Origin: JBOGOC01 sp050747525
GTDB lineage: Bacteria; Acidobacteriota; Polarisedimenticolia; JACPZX01; DASXTC01
Direction of reading: 5' to 3'
DNA: 64,000 nt
NCBI GenBank assembly: GCA_050747525.1
Contig: JBOGOC010000080.1
Coordinates: 35,512-99,511 of the forward strand
The position numbers were made by a program, and so were the translations under genes. The notes under the pieces are model-generated. The model did not search any database, was not told where the DNA came from, and saw only the letters and a list, made by a program, of their open reading frames with translations. Positions 18,447-28,129 of this stretch are shown piece after piece (position 1 is the stretch's first letter; each line of letters starts with the position of its first letter).

Positions 18447-19586
18447 TCAGGGCCCCCCGATCACCGTCCCCGTGAACCCGCCATCCTCGAGGATCTCCAC
18501 GGCAGGTCCCGATACGGAGATATCGACGTCGTTCAGGACGACGGTCATGTCCACGAGGATGGCCGCCACCCACAGGCCTCCGCCGCTCCCCGTGATCTCG
18601 CCTCCATCTATCCTGAAGGAGCCATCGGCCACACCCACCAGCGCCAGCCCGAAGTAGTCGTTGTCGACCATCACGTTGTGGGCGATCTTGTCGACCTCCG
18701 AGAGAAACAGCCCGATCTGGTTCCCGATGAGGCGATTGTGCGAGATGAATGTCCCCGGGCCGCTCCCGCCGGCGCCGACCCCCGCATGCTGAAACTGGGT
18801 GAAGAAGTCCGGCCCGCAGTTCTCCGGCATGTCGGGGGGGCAGATGTTCCCGCTGATGGTGTTGTCCACGACCGTGCCGACGGCGCCGGCCACCAGCTCG
18901 ATTCCATCGGTGGGTACGCCGCCCGCGTGCCCAGGTCCTGCCACGGTGTTGTGGGCGATGCTCGCCCACGAACCCTCGCCCAGGACGATGATGCCGACCG
19001 ACTGATAGCTGGTCACCTCCGAATGATGGATGTTGATGCTGGCCGGCGGGCGGCCTGGCGTCGACTCGCCCACGGAGATGGCGGTGCCGCTTCGTGGGCA
19101 TAGCGCCATGGGCGTGTTCTGGATGTCCCTGACGGCCGAGAAGCCGAAGTCGAGATGGGCCTGGGAGTGCACGCGGATGCCCCATCTCAGGACGCCGCTC
19201 TCTCCGCAAGCGGCGGCCCCCGGCCCGCGGACGGTCAGCTGCGACATCGAGACCCTGGCGCCACCGTGGACCTCGACGATGGACGGCGAGCCAAGATGAT
19301 TCGGGACGAGTGTCTCGGGCGCGCGGATGATCGTGGCGTCCATCCCGGCTCCGACGATGAACAGATCCTTCCCGATGAAGAGCTGCTCGGTGTAGGTGCC
19401 TGGAAGCACCTGCACGGTGCGCCCCGGTCTGGCCGCATCGATGGCTGCCTGGATCGTCGGGTAGTCGGTCGGGACCACGAGCGTCGATCCTTTGGCGACA
19501 GGCCCGGCGGATGCGTCTTGCGAAACGGCGGACACGGCCATCGCGAGAGTGGCGACGGCGACGAACCTGAGCAGGTCGTGGAGCAC
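18447..19586 (-). CDS. exported right-handed beta-helix repeat protein
   Basis: 379 residues with a signal peptide (MLHDLLRFVAVATLAMAVSA). The mature start has the pectin-lyase-like entry motif VVPTDYPTIQAAIDAARPG followed by TVQVLPGTYTEQL, the standard beginning of NosD/pectinesterase-type beta-helices. Beta-helix coils follow (INIHHSEVTSYQSVGIIVLG, ISHNRLIGNQIGLFLSEVDK). No carbohydrate-lyase active-site cluster is apparent, so the role is binding or structural rather than clearly enzymatic. It starts nine bases after the stop of the giant gene, so the two are co-transcribed. Confidence 0.85.
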   Translation of the reverse strand: MLHDLLRFVAVATLAMAVSAVSQDASAGPVAKGSTLVVPTDYPTIQAAIDAARPGRTVQVLPGTYTEQLFIGKDLFIVGAGMDATIIRAPETLVPNHLGSPSIVEVHGGARVSMSQLTVRGPGAAACGESGVLRWGIRVHSQAHLDFGFSAVRDIQNTPMALCPRSGTAISVGESTPGRPPASINIHHSEVTSYQSVGIIVLGEGSWASIAHNTVAGPGHAGGVPTDGIELVAGAVGTVVDNTISGNICPPDMPENCGPDFFTQFQHAGVGAGGSGPGTFISHNRLIGNQIGLFLSEVDKIAHNVMVDNDYFGLALVGVADGSFRIDGGEITGSGGGLWVAAILVDMTVVLNDVDISVSGPAVEILEDGGFTGTVIGGP

Positions 19587-19595
19587 GGTTTCACC

Positions 19596-22500
19596 TCACG
19601 GGAGAAGGCATGGCGAGACGTTCGGGATGATCGAGTCGTTTCCGTCGCGGCCGACGGGGCCTTCACCGCACCCTTCGACGCCCGAGACGAGGTAGTAGAA
19701 CGCGGTTCCAAGAGGCGGCACCTGGGCGTCGGTGGAAACCAGGGCACCGTCACCGAAGGAATCGGCCGACTCGAAGCAGGTCTGATCGTAGAGCGGTCCG
19801 GGCACGGCGCGGCTGCCGAGCAGGTTGGGCGGTATCGTGCCGCGGTAGGTGTTCCAGAAAATCACTGGAGGAGCCGGCGACCAGGTCATCGACGTGCTGC
19901 CGGTGAACTCGAAACCGGTGGCGTCGCCGATGGCGACGGACAGATGCCCGCACCCCCCTGTGGCCGGATCGCAGGAGTCGGTGGTGCAGGCGTTGTCGTC
20001 ATCGCACGTGTTCAGCTGGCCGGCGCAGACGGGATTGCCCCCCGCATCGGGGACGCAGGTGTCGCCGAGGGTGCAGGCGTTGCCGTCGTCGCAGGTCCCG
20101 CCGCCTCCCGGCCCCCCCGCTACGGAGACGCAGGCTCCCTCGGTGTCGCAGAAGTCCAGCGTGCAGGCATTGCCGTCATCGCACTGGATCGGCGCCATCT
20201 GGCAGGCTCCGGTCGCCGGGTCGCAGGCGTCATCCGTGCACGGGTCGCCGTCGTCGCACGCCGGAGTGATCACGCAGGCGGGAGCCCCGCTCACCGTATC
20301 GAGGATACAGGTGCCCTCGCCGGTGCAGAGGTCACCGTCGTCGCACGGCTGGCCGGTGAGCGACAGGAAGAGGCAGCCGCCGGTGTCCGGGTTGCAGAGG
20401 TCTGCCGTGCATGGATTGGCGTCATCGCAGGTGACGGGCGACGACACGCAGGCGCCGATCGCCGGATCGCAGACGTCATCCGTGCAGGACAGGCCGTCGT
20501 TGCAGACGATGGGCGTGCCGCACGTGCCGGCGTTGCATAGCCCGCCGAGCGTGCAGGCGTTCTGATCGTCGCACGGGATGCCGTCCGGCTCGGGGATGTG
20601 CTGGCACTGGCCGCCGCCGGCTGCCGGACATGTGTCCTGCGTGCATGGGTTGCCGTCCGCGCAGTCGGCATCGGTGAAGCAGACGTCCGCCGGCAGGGCC
20701 GCCATGCCGACGCCGGGATCGTCCAGACAGACGGTGATCTCGGAAGCCAGACCCATGATGAGGGAGTCTCCCTCCTGCCGCACGTCGCGCGGGTTGTGAC
20801 CCGGCGGACATTGCGGGGACATGGGGAGGATCTCGGGGGCCTGGAAGGCCGCCGAGATCGCGTTCGCGATGTCCATGGACGACTGCCCCATGCCGGTCGG
20901 CACGGTGATGGCGCATTCGCCAAGGTTCGAGTGCGTCTTCACGGTCATGGTGCCCCCCTGGGCGCCCGAGGGAGCTGTCCTGATCCGGACGCGCATGAGC
21001 CGTAGCTGGTCGCTCACCGGAGTGCCCAGGTTGCCGAGGCCGAAGCAGATGCCGTCCGCCTGGCCGGCCGGGGCGTCGATCGAGCCGACGAGCTGGCTGC
21101 CGGCGAGGCCGGAGGCCGAGAGCCACAGCGTGCCGGCCATGAGATAGGGATCCTCCCCTTCGACCTGGACCGGCGGCACGAACTGGGCACTGACGCCGGA
21201 CGTCTGGCACGCGGGGCTGGCGTTCACGGCATCGCGGGCGGCCGTCAGAACGCCTGACGGGGTGTCTTCCGCAAGGTAGGGCACGCTCACCGAGCAGAGC
21301 ACGCGCGAGGTGCCGTCTCCGGACTGAACCGTCGGCGCGAAGTCGAACGAGCCCCCGCCGGTGAGCGCCGATTCGAGCCTGGCCAGCGAGTCGGCGTCGG
21401 GCTCCCCGCACATGCCGAGGGTGACGGCCTGCGACGGAAACTGCAGCCCTGTCAGCGTCAGCTTGCCGCTGGGCGGATTGATGAGGGCCGGACAGCCGTT
21501 GATCTGGTCGAGCCCGACCTGGTTGCCGCACGTCACGACGACGGCGGCGAGGCGGTCCGTGGGCCGGTTGCAGTCATTGAGTGTCGTGCCGCCCGCGCAC
21601 TTGCCCGCGTGGCACCCCAGGGCCACCGGCTTGCCGTCGTAGAAGGCGCCCTTGCTGGTGACCAGCGTTCCGTCACGGTCGGTCTTCAGGAGGCCGCCAT
21701 CGGCGTCATGGGTATAGGGCCCGTTGCCGCACACCGTCCCAAACTCACGCAGGAGCTTCATCGTGCAGGCGACGGTGGGAGGGAAGCCCGTCCCGAAGAT
21801 CGGCAGATCGTAGCCGTAGATCACCTGGCAGTCGTTGAAGTTGCCCAGCCTCGGGCCGGTCAGCATGTACGCGCCGCGCCCGTGCGTCCCGGCCACGATG
21901 CGATTGTGCGTCTCGTCGATCGAAACCTGGTACACGGGGACCTGGGGCAGGCCGTTGCCGTATCGGGACCAGCTCAGTCCGCCGTTCGGGCTGCGGTAGA
22001 CCCCCTTGTCGGTCCCCAGCCAGAGCACGCGCGGCTGGCTCGGGCCGTGGGGTTCGACGGCGATGGTGTTGGCGGGGACGCCGTTGAGCTCCTTGATCGA
22101 GCTGGTCGGCAGCCACTTGACCAGCATCGCGTTGTATTGGAAGACGTGGCTGCCCGGGAAGAACCCGGACAGCGTCGCCCACACAAGGTCCTTGTTCACG
22201 GGGTCCACGGCCAGCCAGGTGACCGGCGCCGCCGGAAGCCCGAAGTCGATCTGGGACCAGCAGGAGGACAGGCCGCAGGCCGAATCGGTGACCCACACCC
22301 GGCCGCTGTAGCACCCGACGTAGATACGCTCCGGGTCGCCTGGGGCCACGGCGATGGCCGAGACGACGTCCCGGTTGGCGGCGATCTCGGGCTCGGGCCC
22401 GAGATCGGAGCACAGCTCGGGACTCACCGGCGTCCAGCTAGCTGCGTCGTCGTCGCTTCTCCACAGGCTGTGCGTGCCGTAGTAGAGGGCGTGCTGGGGC

Positions 22501-24284
22501 GGCATCTGGCCCGCCGTGGGGGCCGGCGACTGGACCAGCGGGGGATAGTAGATCGAGGACGGCTCGTGGGTCATGAAGAACGAGACGCTCTCCTGCCAGG
22601 AGCCGCCGTTAATCCTCTTCAGCGGGACCACGCCGCTCGTGGCGGCATTCGTCGTGGAGTACATGTTCCCGTTGAAGTCCTCATCCAGGACGCAGTAGCC
22701 GGCGTCCCCGAAGCCGGGCTGGCTGTCCCACACCTTGCCGCCGCCCGCCCAGATCATCGCCGAGTTGTCCTGCGTGCCGCCGAGGATCACGTTCGTCTGG
22801 GAGGATGTGGCGACCGACTGGAACCCGATGGTCTGGATGGTGTCGTTGCGCGACGTCCAGGTGAAGCCCTGATTGTTCGAGGAGTAGATGCCCCCGTCAT
22901 TGACGGACAGGGCGTGCAGGCCGACGGCGTCGAACACCAGTTCACGGTGGTCGAAATGGATGGTCGTCCGCGGTGTAGGGGGCTGGAGGCTGTCGTCGGC
23001 CGCGGACCACGACCCGGAAGTGCCACGGTTCGACGAAACGCACAGATGGACGCCCCCCAGAAAGAGGCGTTCGTCATGGCCCGGCGCGATGGTGAGGCCG
23101 TGGGTGTAGCGGCTGTAGACGGAAGGACAAAGCGCCTTTGCCTCTTCCGACTGGGTTCCCTGGAATCTCGCGTACCAGTAGTCGCCCCCGTCGACGGTTT
23201 CAAAGATGGAGGGTTTGCAGTTGTCGGTCAGCCTCTCGGGGCACATGCCGAAGCTGGCGTAGAGGTGCTCGTGTTGGGTCGGGTCGCGCTCGATGGCCAG
23301 CTCGACGTGATCGAACGTGATCGTGTTCGGATTCGGGAGGTGCAGACCGGCCCCCACCGGGCAGTTGGAGCTGCCGGGTCTGGGAATCCCCGGGTTGAGC
23401 GGGCACCAGGAGTTGCCGCCGTCGGTGGTCTTGAAGATTCCCCTTCCTCCGAACGCGGCGTAGAGGACGTTCGGGTCCTGGGGGTCCATCTCAAGATCGG
23501 TCGGCCTGGCCCCTTCCGCTCCGAGGACAATCAGCTTGTCCCAGTTGATGCCGTTGTTGGTCGATTTGTAGAGGCCGTATCCGGCCTTCGCGCTCCCCTG
23601 CAGAGGCTCCGGGGCGGTGACCGTCGTCTCGGAGGCCGAAGCGGTGACGCCGCTCGAAAGGGTGATGTAGATGACCTGCGTCTCCGGGTTCGGCCCGGTG
23701 GTGGAGGGGTCCAGCAGAATGTCGTTGATGGAGCCGAACCGGAAGTCCCAGTCCGTCGTGCCGTCGAGGGACTTGCCTTTGTCGTGGATGGGGCTCCAGC
23801 TGACGATTCCGGCGCATCCCGCGCATCCGGTGTAGGTGCCGAAGAGAAGCCCCTTGCCGTGGTAGGTGTCACGGCGGATGGCGTTCTCCCCGGTGCCGGC
23901 ATAGATGCGCGTGCACTGCCCGATGGTGCAGTCGGCCACCGCCAGCGCGCCGATCGCCAGGGACCACTCGCCGCCCGGCACGGGCGGCTGGTCCGACACG
24001 GGGAACCATTTCCAGGTCGAGGCCGGGTTGTAGTCGGCGTTGGTCGTGTGCCACACGCCGCCGCCGGCGGTCCCGAGCCAGATCTCTCCCTGATTGAACG
24101 GGTTCATAGCCACGGCCGTCGCGCGCCCGCTCTCGCCTCCCGGAAACATGCAGCACGCCGGGGCAGGGCCGATCGGAAACCAACTCGTGCCCCAGGTCTT
24201 GGCCAGCGCCGGCAGGACAGCGGCCGGGACCAGCATGACGGCGACGAGGGCTGCGAGAAGCGGAAGGGATCTGCGACGCACCAT
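19596..24284 (-). CDS. giant exported propeller protein with Cys-rich repeats
   Basis: 1562 residues. Signal peptide at about 1-28 (MVRRRSLPLLAALVAVMLVP). The first half (to about 830) has BNR/sortilin-like propeller blades, with Asp-box-like motifs such as STNNGINWDKLIVLG, TTDGGNSWCPL and SPNGGLSWSRYG. The middle (about 840-1195) is a beta-rich region I cannot name. Residues about 1198-1448 hold at least nine CDDGNACTxDxC-type repeats, a Cys-rich motif common in secreted proteins of Acidobacteria and Myxococcota. The last ~110 residues form the same C-terminal module as in the 2033-residue protein (YRG ... YD-x2-C ... YYLVSG ... CG). It has its own 77-bp upstream gap containing a perfect palindrome. 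Probably a large secreted or surface adhesin-like protein. Confidence 0.88.
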   Translation of the reverse strand: MVRRRSLPLLAALVAVMLVPAAVLPALAKTWGTSWFPIGPAPACCMFPGGESGRATAVAMNPFNQGEIWLGTAGGGVWHTTNADYNPASTWKWFPVSDQPPVPGGEWSLAIGALAVADCTIGQCTRIYAGTGENAIRRDTYHGKGLLFGTYTGCAGCAGIVSWSPIHDKGKSLDGTTDWDFRFGSINDILLDPSTTGPNPETQVIYITLSSGVTASASETTVTAPEPLQGSAKAGYGLYKSTNNGINWDKLIVLGAEGARPTDLEMDPQDPNVLYAAFGGRGIFKTTDGGNSWCPLNPGIPRPGSSNCPVGAGLHLPNPNTITFDHVELAIERDPTQHEHLYASFGMCPERLTDNCKPSIFETVDGGDYWYARFQGTQSEEAKALCPSVYSRYTHGLTIAPGHDERLFLGGVHLCVSSNRGTSGSWSAADDSLQPPTPRTTIHFDHRELVFDAVGLHALSVNDGGIYSSNNQGFTWTSRNDTIQTIGFQSVATSSQTNVILGGTQDNSAMIWAGGGKVWDSQPGFGDAGYCVLDEDFNGNMYSTTNAATSGVVPLKRINGGSWQESVSFFMTHEPSSIYYPPLVQSPAPTAGQMPPQHALYYGTHSLWRSDDDAASWTPVSPELCSDLGPEPEIAANRDVVSAIAVAPGDPERIYVGCYSGRVWVTDSACGLSSCWSQIDFGLPAAPVTWLAVDPVNKDLVWATLSGFFPGSHVFQYNAMLVKWLPTSSIKELNGVPANTIAVEPHGPSQPRVLWLGTDKGVYRSPNGGLSWSRYGNGLPQVPVYQVSIDETHNRIVAGTHGRGAYMLTGPRLGNFNDCQVIYGYDLPIFGTGFPPTVACTMKLLREFGTVCGNGPYTHDADGGLLKTDRDGTLVTSKGAFYDGKPVALGCHAGKCAGGTTLNDCNRPTDRLAAVVVTCGNQVGLDQINGCPALINPPSGKLTLTGLQFPSQAVTLGMCGEPDADSLARLESALTGGGSFDFAPTVQSGDGTSRVLCSVSVPYLAEDTPSGVLTAARDAVNASPACQTSGVSAQFVPPVQVEGEDPYLMAGTLWLSASGLAGSQLVGSIDAPAGQADGICFGLGNLGTPVSDQLRLMRVRIRTAPSGAQGGTMTVKTHSNLGECAITVPTGMGQSSMDIANAISAAFQAPEILPMSPQCPPGHNPRDVRQEGDSLIMGLASEITVCLDDPGVGMAALPADVCFTDADCADGNPCTQDTCPAAGGGQCQHIPEPDGIPCDDQNACTLGGLCNAGTCGTPIVCNDGLSCTDDVCDPAIGACVSSPVTCDDANPCTADLCNPDTGGCLFLSLTGQPCDDGDLCTGEGTCILDTVSGAPACVITPACDDGDPCTDDACDPATGACQMAPIQCDDGNACTLDFCDTEGACVSVAGGPGGGGTCDDGNACTLGDTCVPDAGGNPVCAGQLNTCDDDNACTTDSCDPATGGCGHLSVAIGDATGFEFTGSTSMTWSPAPPVIFWNTYRGTIPPNLLGSRAVPGPLYDQTCFESADSFGDGALVSTDAQVPPLGTAFYYLVSGVEGCGEGPVGRDGNDSIIPNVSPCLLP

Positions 24285-24335
24285 GGGTCACCTCCTGTTG
24301 AGGCGGACCTTACGCCCATGGCGCGTGGGGGCGCA

Positions 24336-24351
24336 CTCCCCGATCGGGGAG
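24336..24351. promoter_or_regulatory. perfect palindrome upstream of the giant propeller gene (copy 1)
   Basis: CTCCCCGATCGGGGAG is a 16-bp perfect palindrome, 52-67 bases before the giant gene's ATG and just after the response-regulator stop. A copy extended to 20 bp lies at 25046-25065, at a similar distance before the response regulator start. The repeat and position fit an operator for a dimeric LuxR-type regulator; a short hairpin terminator (GATC loop) is the alternative. Confidence 0.5.
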
Positions 24352-24361
24352 GAACGCGAAG

Positions 24362-25012
24362 CTAGCGGAGGAGGCGGGTTCGCAGCGCCTTGGCCACGGC
24401 CTCGGACTTGGAGTGGACCTGGAGCTTCGAGAAGATCTGTCTCATGTGATAGATGACGGTGGACGTGGCGACCCCCAGCTCGGCGGCCGCCGAGGGGTAG
24501 TCGTGCCCCTCGCTGATCAGCTTGAGGATGCGCACCTCGTGCGGCGTCAGCTCTTCCTGGGATTTCTCCGGCGGCCGGAACTCCCGAAAGAGGTGGATGA
24601 CGCGCTGCGCCACCTCCGGGCTCAGAGGCCCGCCCCCAGCGGCCGCGTCGCGCAGCGCCTCCAGCAGCCGCGCGGGCGGGGTCTTCTTCAGGAGGTAGCC
24701 GGACGCCCCGGCGCAGAGGGCCTCGAAGATGCGCTCGTCGTCGTCGTAGACGCTCAGCACGAGGAAGACAGTGTCGGGGAACCGCGGTTTGAGCCGGCGG
24801 ATCCCCTCGATTCCCGATATCCCGGGCAGGTGGATGTCCATCAAGGCCACGTGAGGCCGGGCGTCGTCGAACCTCGGGAGCGCCTCCTCGATCGAGCGAT
24901 AGGCCCCCGTGCACCGGAACCCGGGTGTGCCGGCGATCAGCGCCGCCAGCCCTTCGCGCGTCTCGGCGCGATCCTCCACGATGGCGACGGCGATGGAGTC
25001 GGCTGGGTCCAT
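24362..25012 (-). CDS. NarL/LuxR-family response regulator
   Basis: 216 residues. Receiver domain at about 6-125 with acidic residues in VAIVEDRAE, phosphoacceptor Asp59 in VALMDIHLPG, and the conserved Lys109 (YLLKK). A LuxR-type helix-turn-helix lies at about 146-212 (ELTPHEVRILKLISEGHDYPS, then TVIYHMRQIFSKLQV); the usual GxSNKEIA turn is replaced by GHDYPSAAAELGVATS, typical of a divergent NarL branch. It begins 15 bases after the histidine kinase stop, so the two form an operon. Its phosphorylation by that kinase is the natural inference. Likely targets include its own promoter region and the adjacent secreted-protein genes, given the repeated palindrome. Confidence 0.93.
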   Translation of the reverse strand: MDPADSIAVAIVEDRAETREGLAALIAGTPGFRCTGAYRSIEEALPRFDDARPHVALMDIHLPGISGIEGIRRLKPRFPDTVFLVLSVYDDDERIFEALCAGASGYLLKKTPPARLLEALRDAAAGGGPLSPEVAQRVIHLFREFRPPEKSQEELTPHEVRILKLISEGHDYPSAAAELGVATSTVIYHMRQIFSKLQVHSKSEAVAKALRTRLLR

Positions 25013-25027
25013 GACAGGATGATAGCG

Positions 25028-28000
25028 TCAGCCGGCGGCGGGGGGCCCTCCCCGATCGGGGAGGGTCTGCCTGCGCAAGGGAACCTTCAGGGTCACGCGG
25101 GTCCCGGCGGATGGAGCCGTCTCGAACCGGCAGTGCCCGCCCAGGCGTTTCACGCGTCTGTGCACCGAGGCCAGGCCGGACCCCTCGGAGGGAATCGAGG
25201 CGTCGAAGCCGGCTCCGTCGTCCGAGACCCGCAGCACCAGATCGGTTCCTTCCACCTCCAGGCGCACGTCAAGGCGGCCGCACGCCGCGTGCTTGACGGC
25301 GTTGTGGACCAGCTCCTGGAAGGCCAGCAGCACCTCGCGGCGCGTGTCGCCGTCGAGGGAGCGGTCCTCCGACTCGCCGATCGACTCGAACCGCAGCGTG
25401 ATCCCCGCCCCGCGGGCCAGCCCCGTCGCGAAGCGGCGCATCCGCTGCGAGAGGCTGAAGACGCGGTCCTTGTCGGGGTCGATCGCCCACACGATGTCGC
25501 TCATGGCGTCGACCAGGCGCCGCGAGGCGGCGGCCATGCGGCGAGGCGCGCCGTCGGCTCCCTGCCCCTGGCGGGCCCAGACCTCGCCCATCAGCGCGAT
25601 CTCCGAGAGGCCCGCACCCACCTCGTCGTGCAGATCGCTCGCGATGCGCGTGCGGATGCGCTCGAGCTCCACCAGGCGCGCCGTCCGCTGCCGATGGAAG
25701 GTGATCCCGACGGCCAGAAGTCCCGCCGCGGTGAGCGAGAGGAACCACCAGCGCTGCCAGACCGGGGCCGCGACCTGGAAGCTCAGGCCCGCCTCATCGT
25801 CGCTGGCCAGCCCGTCCGCGTTGACGGCCCGCACGAGGAAGCGGTAGCTCCCGGGGGCGAGGCGCGCGTAGGCGATCGATCGCCGCGGAGAGGGATCGCT
25901 CCAGCCCGTCTCGGCTCCGACCAGCCACGTCTGGAAGCCGAGCCGTTCGCCGGCGCCGTGTGCGATCCCGGTGAACTCGATCTCGACGTTGTTCTGATGC
26001 GGCTCGAGCGACAGATCGTCGAGCCGCACCGCGCCTCGTGGTGAGACGGTCCTCGATTCCCCGGCAATCCTCAGACTCATGATGTAGACGCGCGGGGGAG
26101 TGTTGGGCGGATCGGGCTGCGGCGCCAGCCGCGCGATCCCGTTCCCCGTGCCGAACCAGAGGGTGCCGTCCGCCGTGTGAGCGGCCGTCAGCAGACTGGT
26201 GTTGAGGAGACCCTCCTGGGCGGTGAAATGGCGGACATGAAGGCTCGAGGGATCGAAACGGTCGATCCCCCTCCCGGTCCCGATGTAGATCAGGCCGTCG
26301 GCATCCTGGACGAGGCAGCGCAGATCCAGGCTGGAGAGCCCGGCCTCCCGCCCGTACAGGGTGAACCGCGGGCTCTGGTCCCCGGGGCCGTCCACGCGGT
26401 AGAGCCCCCGTCGCGGAGCTGCCACCCAGAGGCGCCCCCCGCGATCGGCCAGCACGGCGTTGATCTCCTCGGGGACAGGGCCGTCCGGCGGCGCCATCCG
26501 CTCGAAGCGCCCGCCGCGCCGACGCACCAGCGTGCCGTCGCGGAACCCGAACCAGACCTGGCCGGCCGGGTTCTCCGCCATCGATCGAACCCGGACTTCC
26601 GGGATGCCGTCGTCCGCTCCGAAGCAGCGCACGGCGCCGTCGTCGCGGGCCCGGTGGCACAGCGTTCCTCCCGTGCCTTCCTCCGCACCGATCCACAGAT
26701 CCCCGCGGCTGTCACCGAACACCCGCAGCACGGCCGAGCCGTGGACGTGCTCGGGAGGCCGCTGCGCGAGTCGGCGGATGTCGTCCACCCCCCGCCACCG
26801 GTACAGACCCTGACGCGTGCCGAGCCAGAAGTCGCGGTGGCCATCCAGGAGCATCCTCTGGTTGGCGCCCCAGCCGAGGGCGACTTTCTCGGGCAGCAGG
26901 GGCCCCAGGGGCCTGAAGGTCTCTCCCTCGAGCACCAGCAGCATGCCGCCGCCCGCCATGGCCACCACCTCGCCGCGCGGCCCTTCCGCCAGACCGGTCA
27001 CATCCAGGTGCGGGACGCCGTCGTGCTGGTCGAAGAAGTCGAATCCCCGGGGAGGGATGCGGACCAGCCCGTGGGACGACTCGCCAGCCCACAGGTTGCC
27101 CGCATCATCTTCCGCAAGGTCAAACGACGCATGAGACGATGTCTTCACTCCGGGGTGCGTGAATTGCAGCGGGCAGTCTTCGTCGGACAGATCGTCGCGG
27201 ACGAGCGCGGGTCCGTTGGCCGTGCCGGCCCAGAGCGTGCCGTCGCGACGTTGAAGCAGGGCGAACATGCGCAGATCGCCGCCGGGGCAGCCGGAGTAGT
27301 CGCGCGCGACGGGATCCTGCCCGGGGACCGCATCGGCCGCCAGGCGCCAGAGAAACCCCGACCCGGCAACCCAGAGCCGCCCAAGGCCATCCTCCCGCAT
27401 GTCCATGATCCACATGGCGCCGAGGGGCGTTTCCAGCCTCGCCCGGAGCTCCCAGGTGTCGCCGCGTCCGTCCGGGGCGATGCGCAGAAGCCGGCTGCCG
27501 CATCCCGACCAGATGGCGCCCCGCGTGTCGACGTGGACGAATGTGCACCCTATATGATCCGCCGCGCCCGGAAGGCTCAACGGGATCGGCTCCCATCGCG
27601 GACCGGGCTCCTGCCGCAGCCGGAAGAGGCCGGCGTGTGTGGCTGCGATCAGCGCCCCGTCGGGCCCGACCGCCAGATCGTCGGCGTGATCCGCGATCGC
27701 CGAGGGGGCCGGCAGCCGCTCGAAACGGGCCCCCCGGCCGCCGTCTCCAAGGCGGACCACGCCTCGATCGGTGGCGACATAGAGCGCGCCGTCCGGATGT
27801 TCCAGGATGGTGTTGACAGGCCCTTCGGGCAGACCGTCCCGATCGTCGAACAGTTCGAACCGGTCGCCGTCGAACCGCGCCAGCCCGTCGTCGGTGCCGA
27901 CCCAGAGAAAGCCGCGGCTGTCGGCGTGCAAGGACGTGACCGTGTTGGTGGGAAGACCGTCGGCGGTGGTGTACCTGCGAAACGGAGGGGTAGCGGCCGA

Positions 28001-28066
28001 GGCGCCATCACCCGCACATATCCCCGGCACAGCAAGCAGGAGCGCGGCGATCCGCCGGAGAGCCAT
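25028..28066 (-). CDS. two-component sensor histidine kinase with periplasmic propeller
   Basis: 1012 residues from ATG 28066, chosen because it gives a proper signal peptide (MALRRIAALLLAVPGICAG); a GTG seven codons upstream is also open. The periplasmic part is made of two-component-regulator propeller blades (SRGFLWVGTDDGLARFDGDR, ADGTLWFGTGNGIARL) followed by a Y_Y_Y domain (about 680-765). One transmembrane helix lies at about 772-789. The cytoplasmic part is a HisKA_3 dimerisation domain with phospho-acceptor His813 (ASDLHDEVGAGLSEIALMG) and a HATPase_c domain with N-box ELVHNAVKHA and G-box SDDGAGFD. This is the layout of HTCS/LytS-like sensors, which often detect polysaccharides, but it is split from its regulator here. 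The ligand is unknown. Confidence 0.93.
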   Translation of the reverse strand: MALRRIAALLLAVPGICAGDGASAATPPFRRYTTADGLPTNTVTSLHADSRGFLWVGTDDGLARFDGDRFELFDDRDGLPEGPVNTILEHPDGALYVATDRGVVRLGDGGRGARFERLPAPSAIADHADDLAVGPDGALIAATHAGLFRLRQEPGPRWEPIPLSLPGAADHIGCTFVHVDTRGAIWSGCGSRLLRIAPDGRGDTWELRARLETPLGAMWIMDMREDGLGRLWVAGSGFLWRLAADAVPGQDPVARDYSGCPGGDLRMFALLQRRDGTLWAGTANGPALVRDDLSDEDCPLQFTHPGVKTSSHASFDLAEDDAGNLWAGESSHGLVRIPPRGFDFFDQHDGVPHLDVTGLAEGPRGEVVAMAGGGMLLVLEGETFRPLGPLLPEKVALGWGANQRMLLDGHRDFWLGTRQGLYRWRGVDDIRRLAQRPPEHVHGSAVLRVFGDSRGDLWIGAEEGTGGTLCHRARDDGAVRCFGADDGIPEVRVRSMAENPAGQVWFGFRDGTLVRRRGGRFERMAPPDGPVPEEINAVLADRGGRLWVAAPRRGLYRVDGPGDQSPRFTLYGREAGLSSLDLRCLVQDADGLIYIGTGRGIDRFDPSSLHVRHFTAQEGLLNTSLLTAAHTADGTLWFGTGNGIARLAPQPDPPNTPPRVYIMSLRIAGESRTVSPRGAVRLDDLSLEPHQNNVEIEFTGIAHGAGERLGFQTWLVGAETGWSDPSPRRSIAYARLAPGSYRFLVRAVNADGLASDDEAGLSFQVAAPVWQRWWFLSLTAAGLLAVGITFHRQRTARLVELERIRTRIASDLHDEVGAGLSEIALMGEVWARQGQGADGAPRRMAAASRRLVDAMSDIVWAIDPDKDRVFSLSQRMRRFATGLARGAGITLRFESIGESEDRSLDGDTRREVLLAFQELVHNAVKHAACGRLDVRLEVEGTDLVLRVSDDGAGFDASIPSEGSGLASVHRRVKRLGGHCRFETAPSAGTRVTLKVPLRRQTLPDRGGPPAAG
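25046..25065. promoter_or_regulatory. perfect palindrome upstream of the response regulator (copy 2)
   Basis: CCCTCCCCGATCGGGGAGGG is a 20-bp perfect palindrome within the last codons of the histidine kinase gene, 34-53 bases upstream of the response regulator ATG. It contains the same 16-bp core as the site at 24336-24351. It could be an autoregulatory operator or an intercistronic hairpin. Confidence 0.5.
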
Positions 28067-28129
28067 CTCGTCAGAAGTGTCCTTCACGTTCGATGAGGGA
28101 TCTACGAAAACCTGGGGCCGTGTTCTTCG

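Noticed and set aside
21609..24365. 918-codon open frame on the plus strand
   Set aside because: It runs opposite the giant propeller gene, has biased low-complexity composition and no start signal or domain; the minus-strand protein has a signal peptide and clear repeats.
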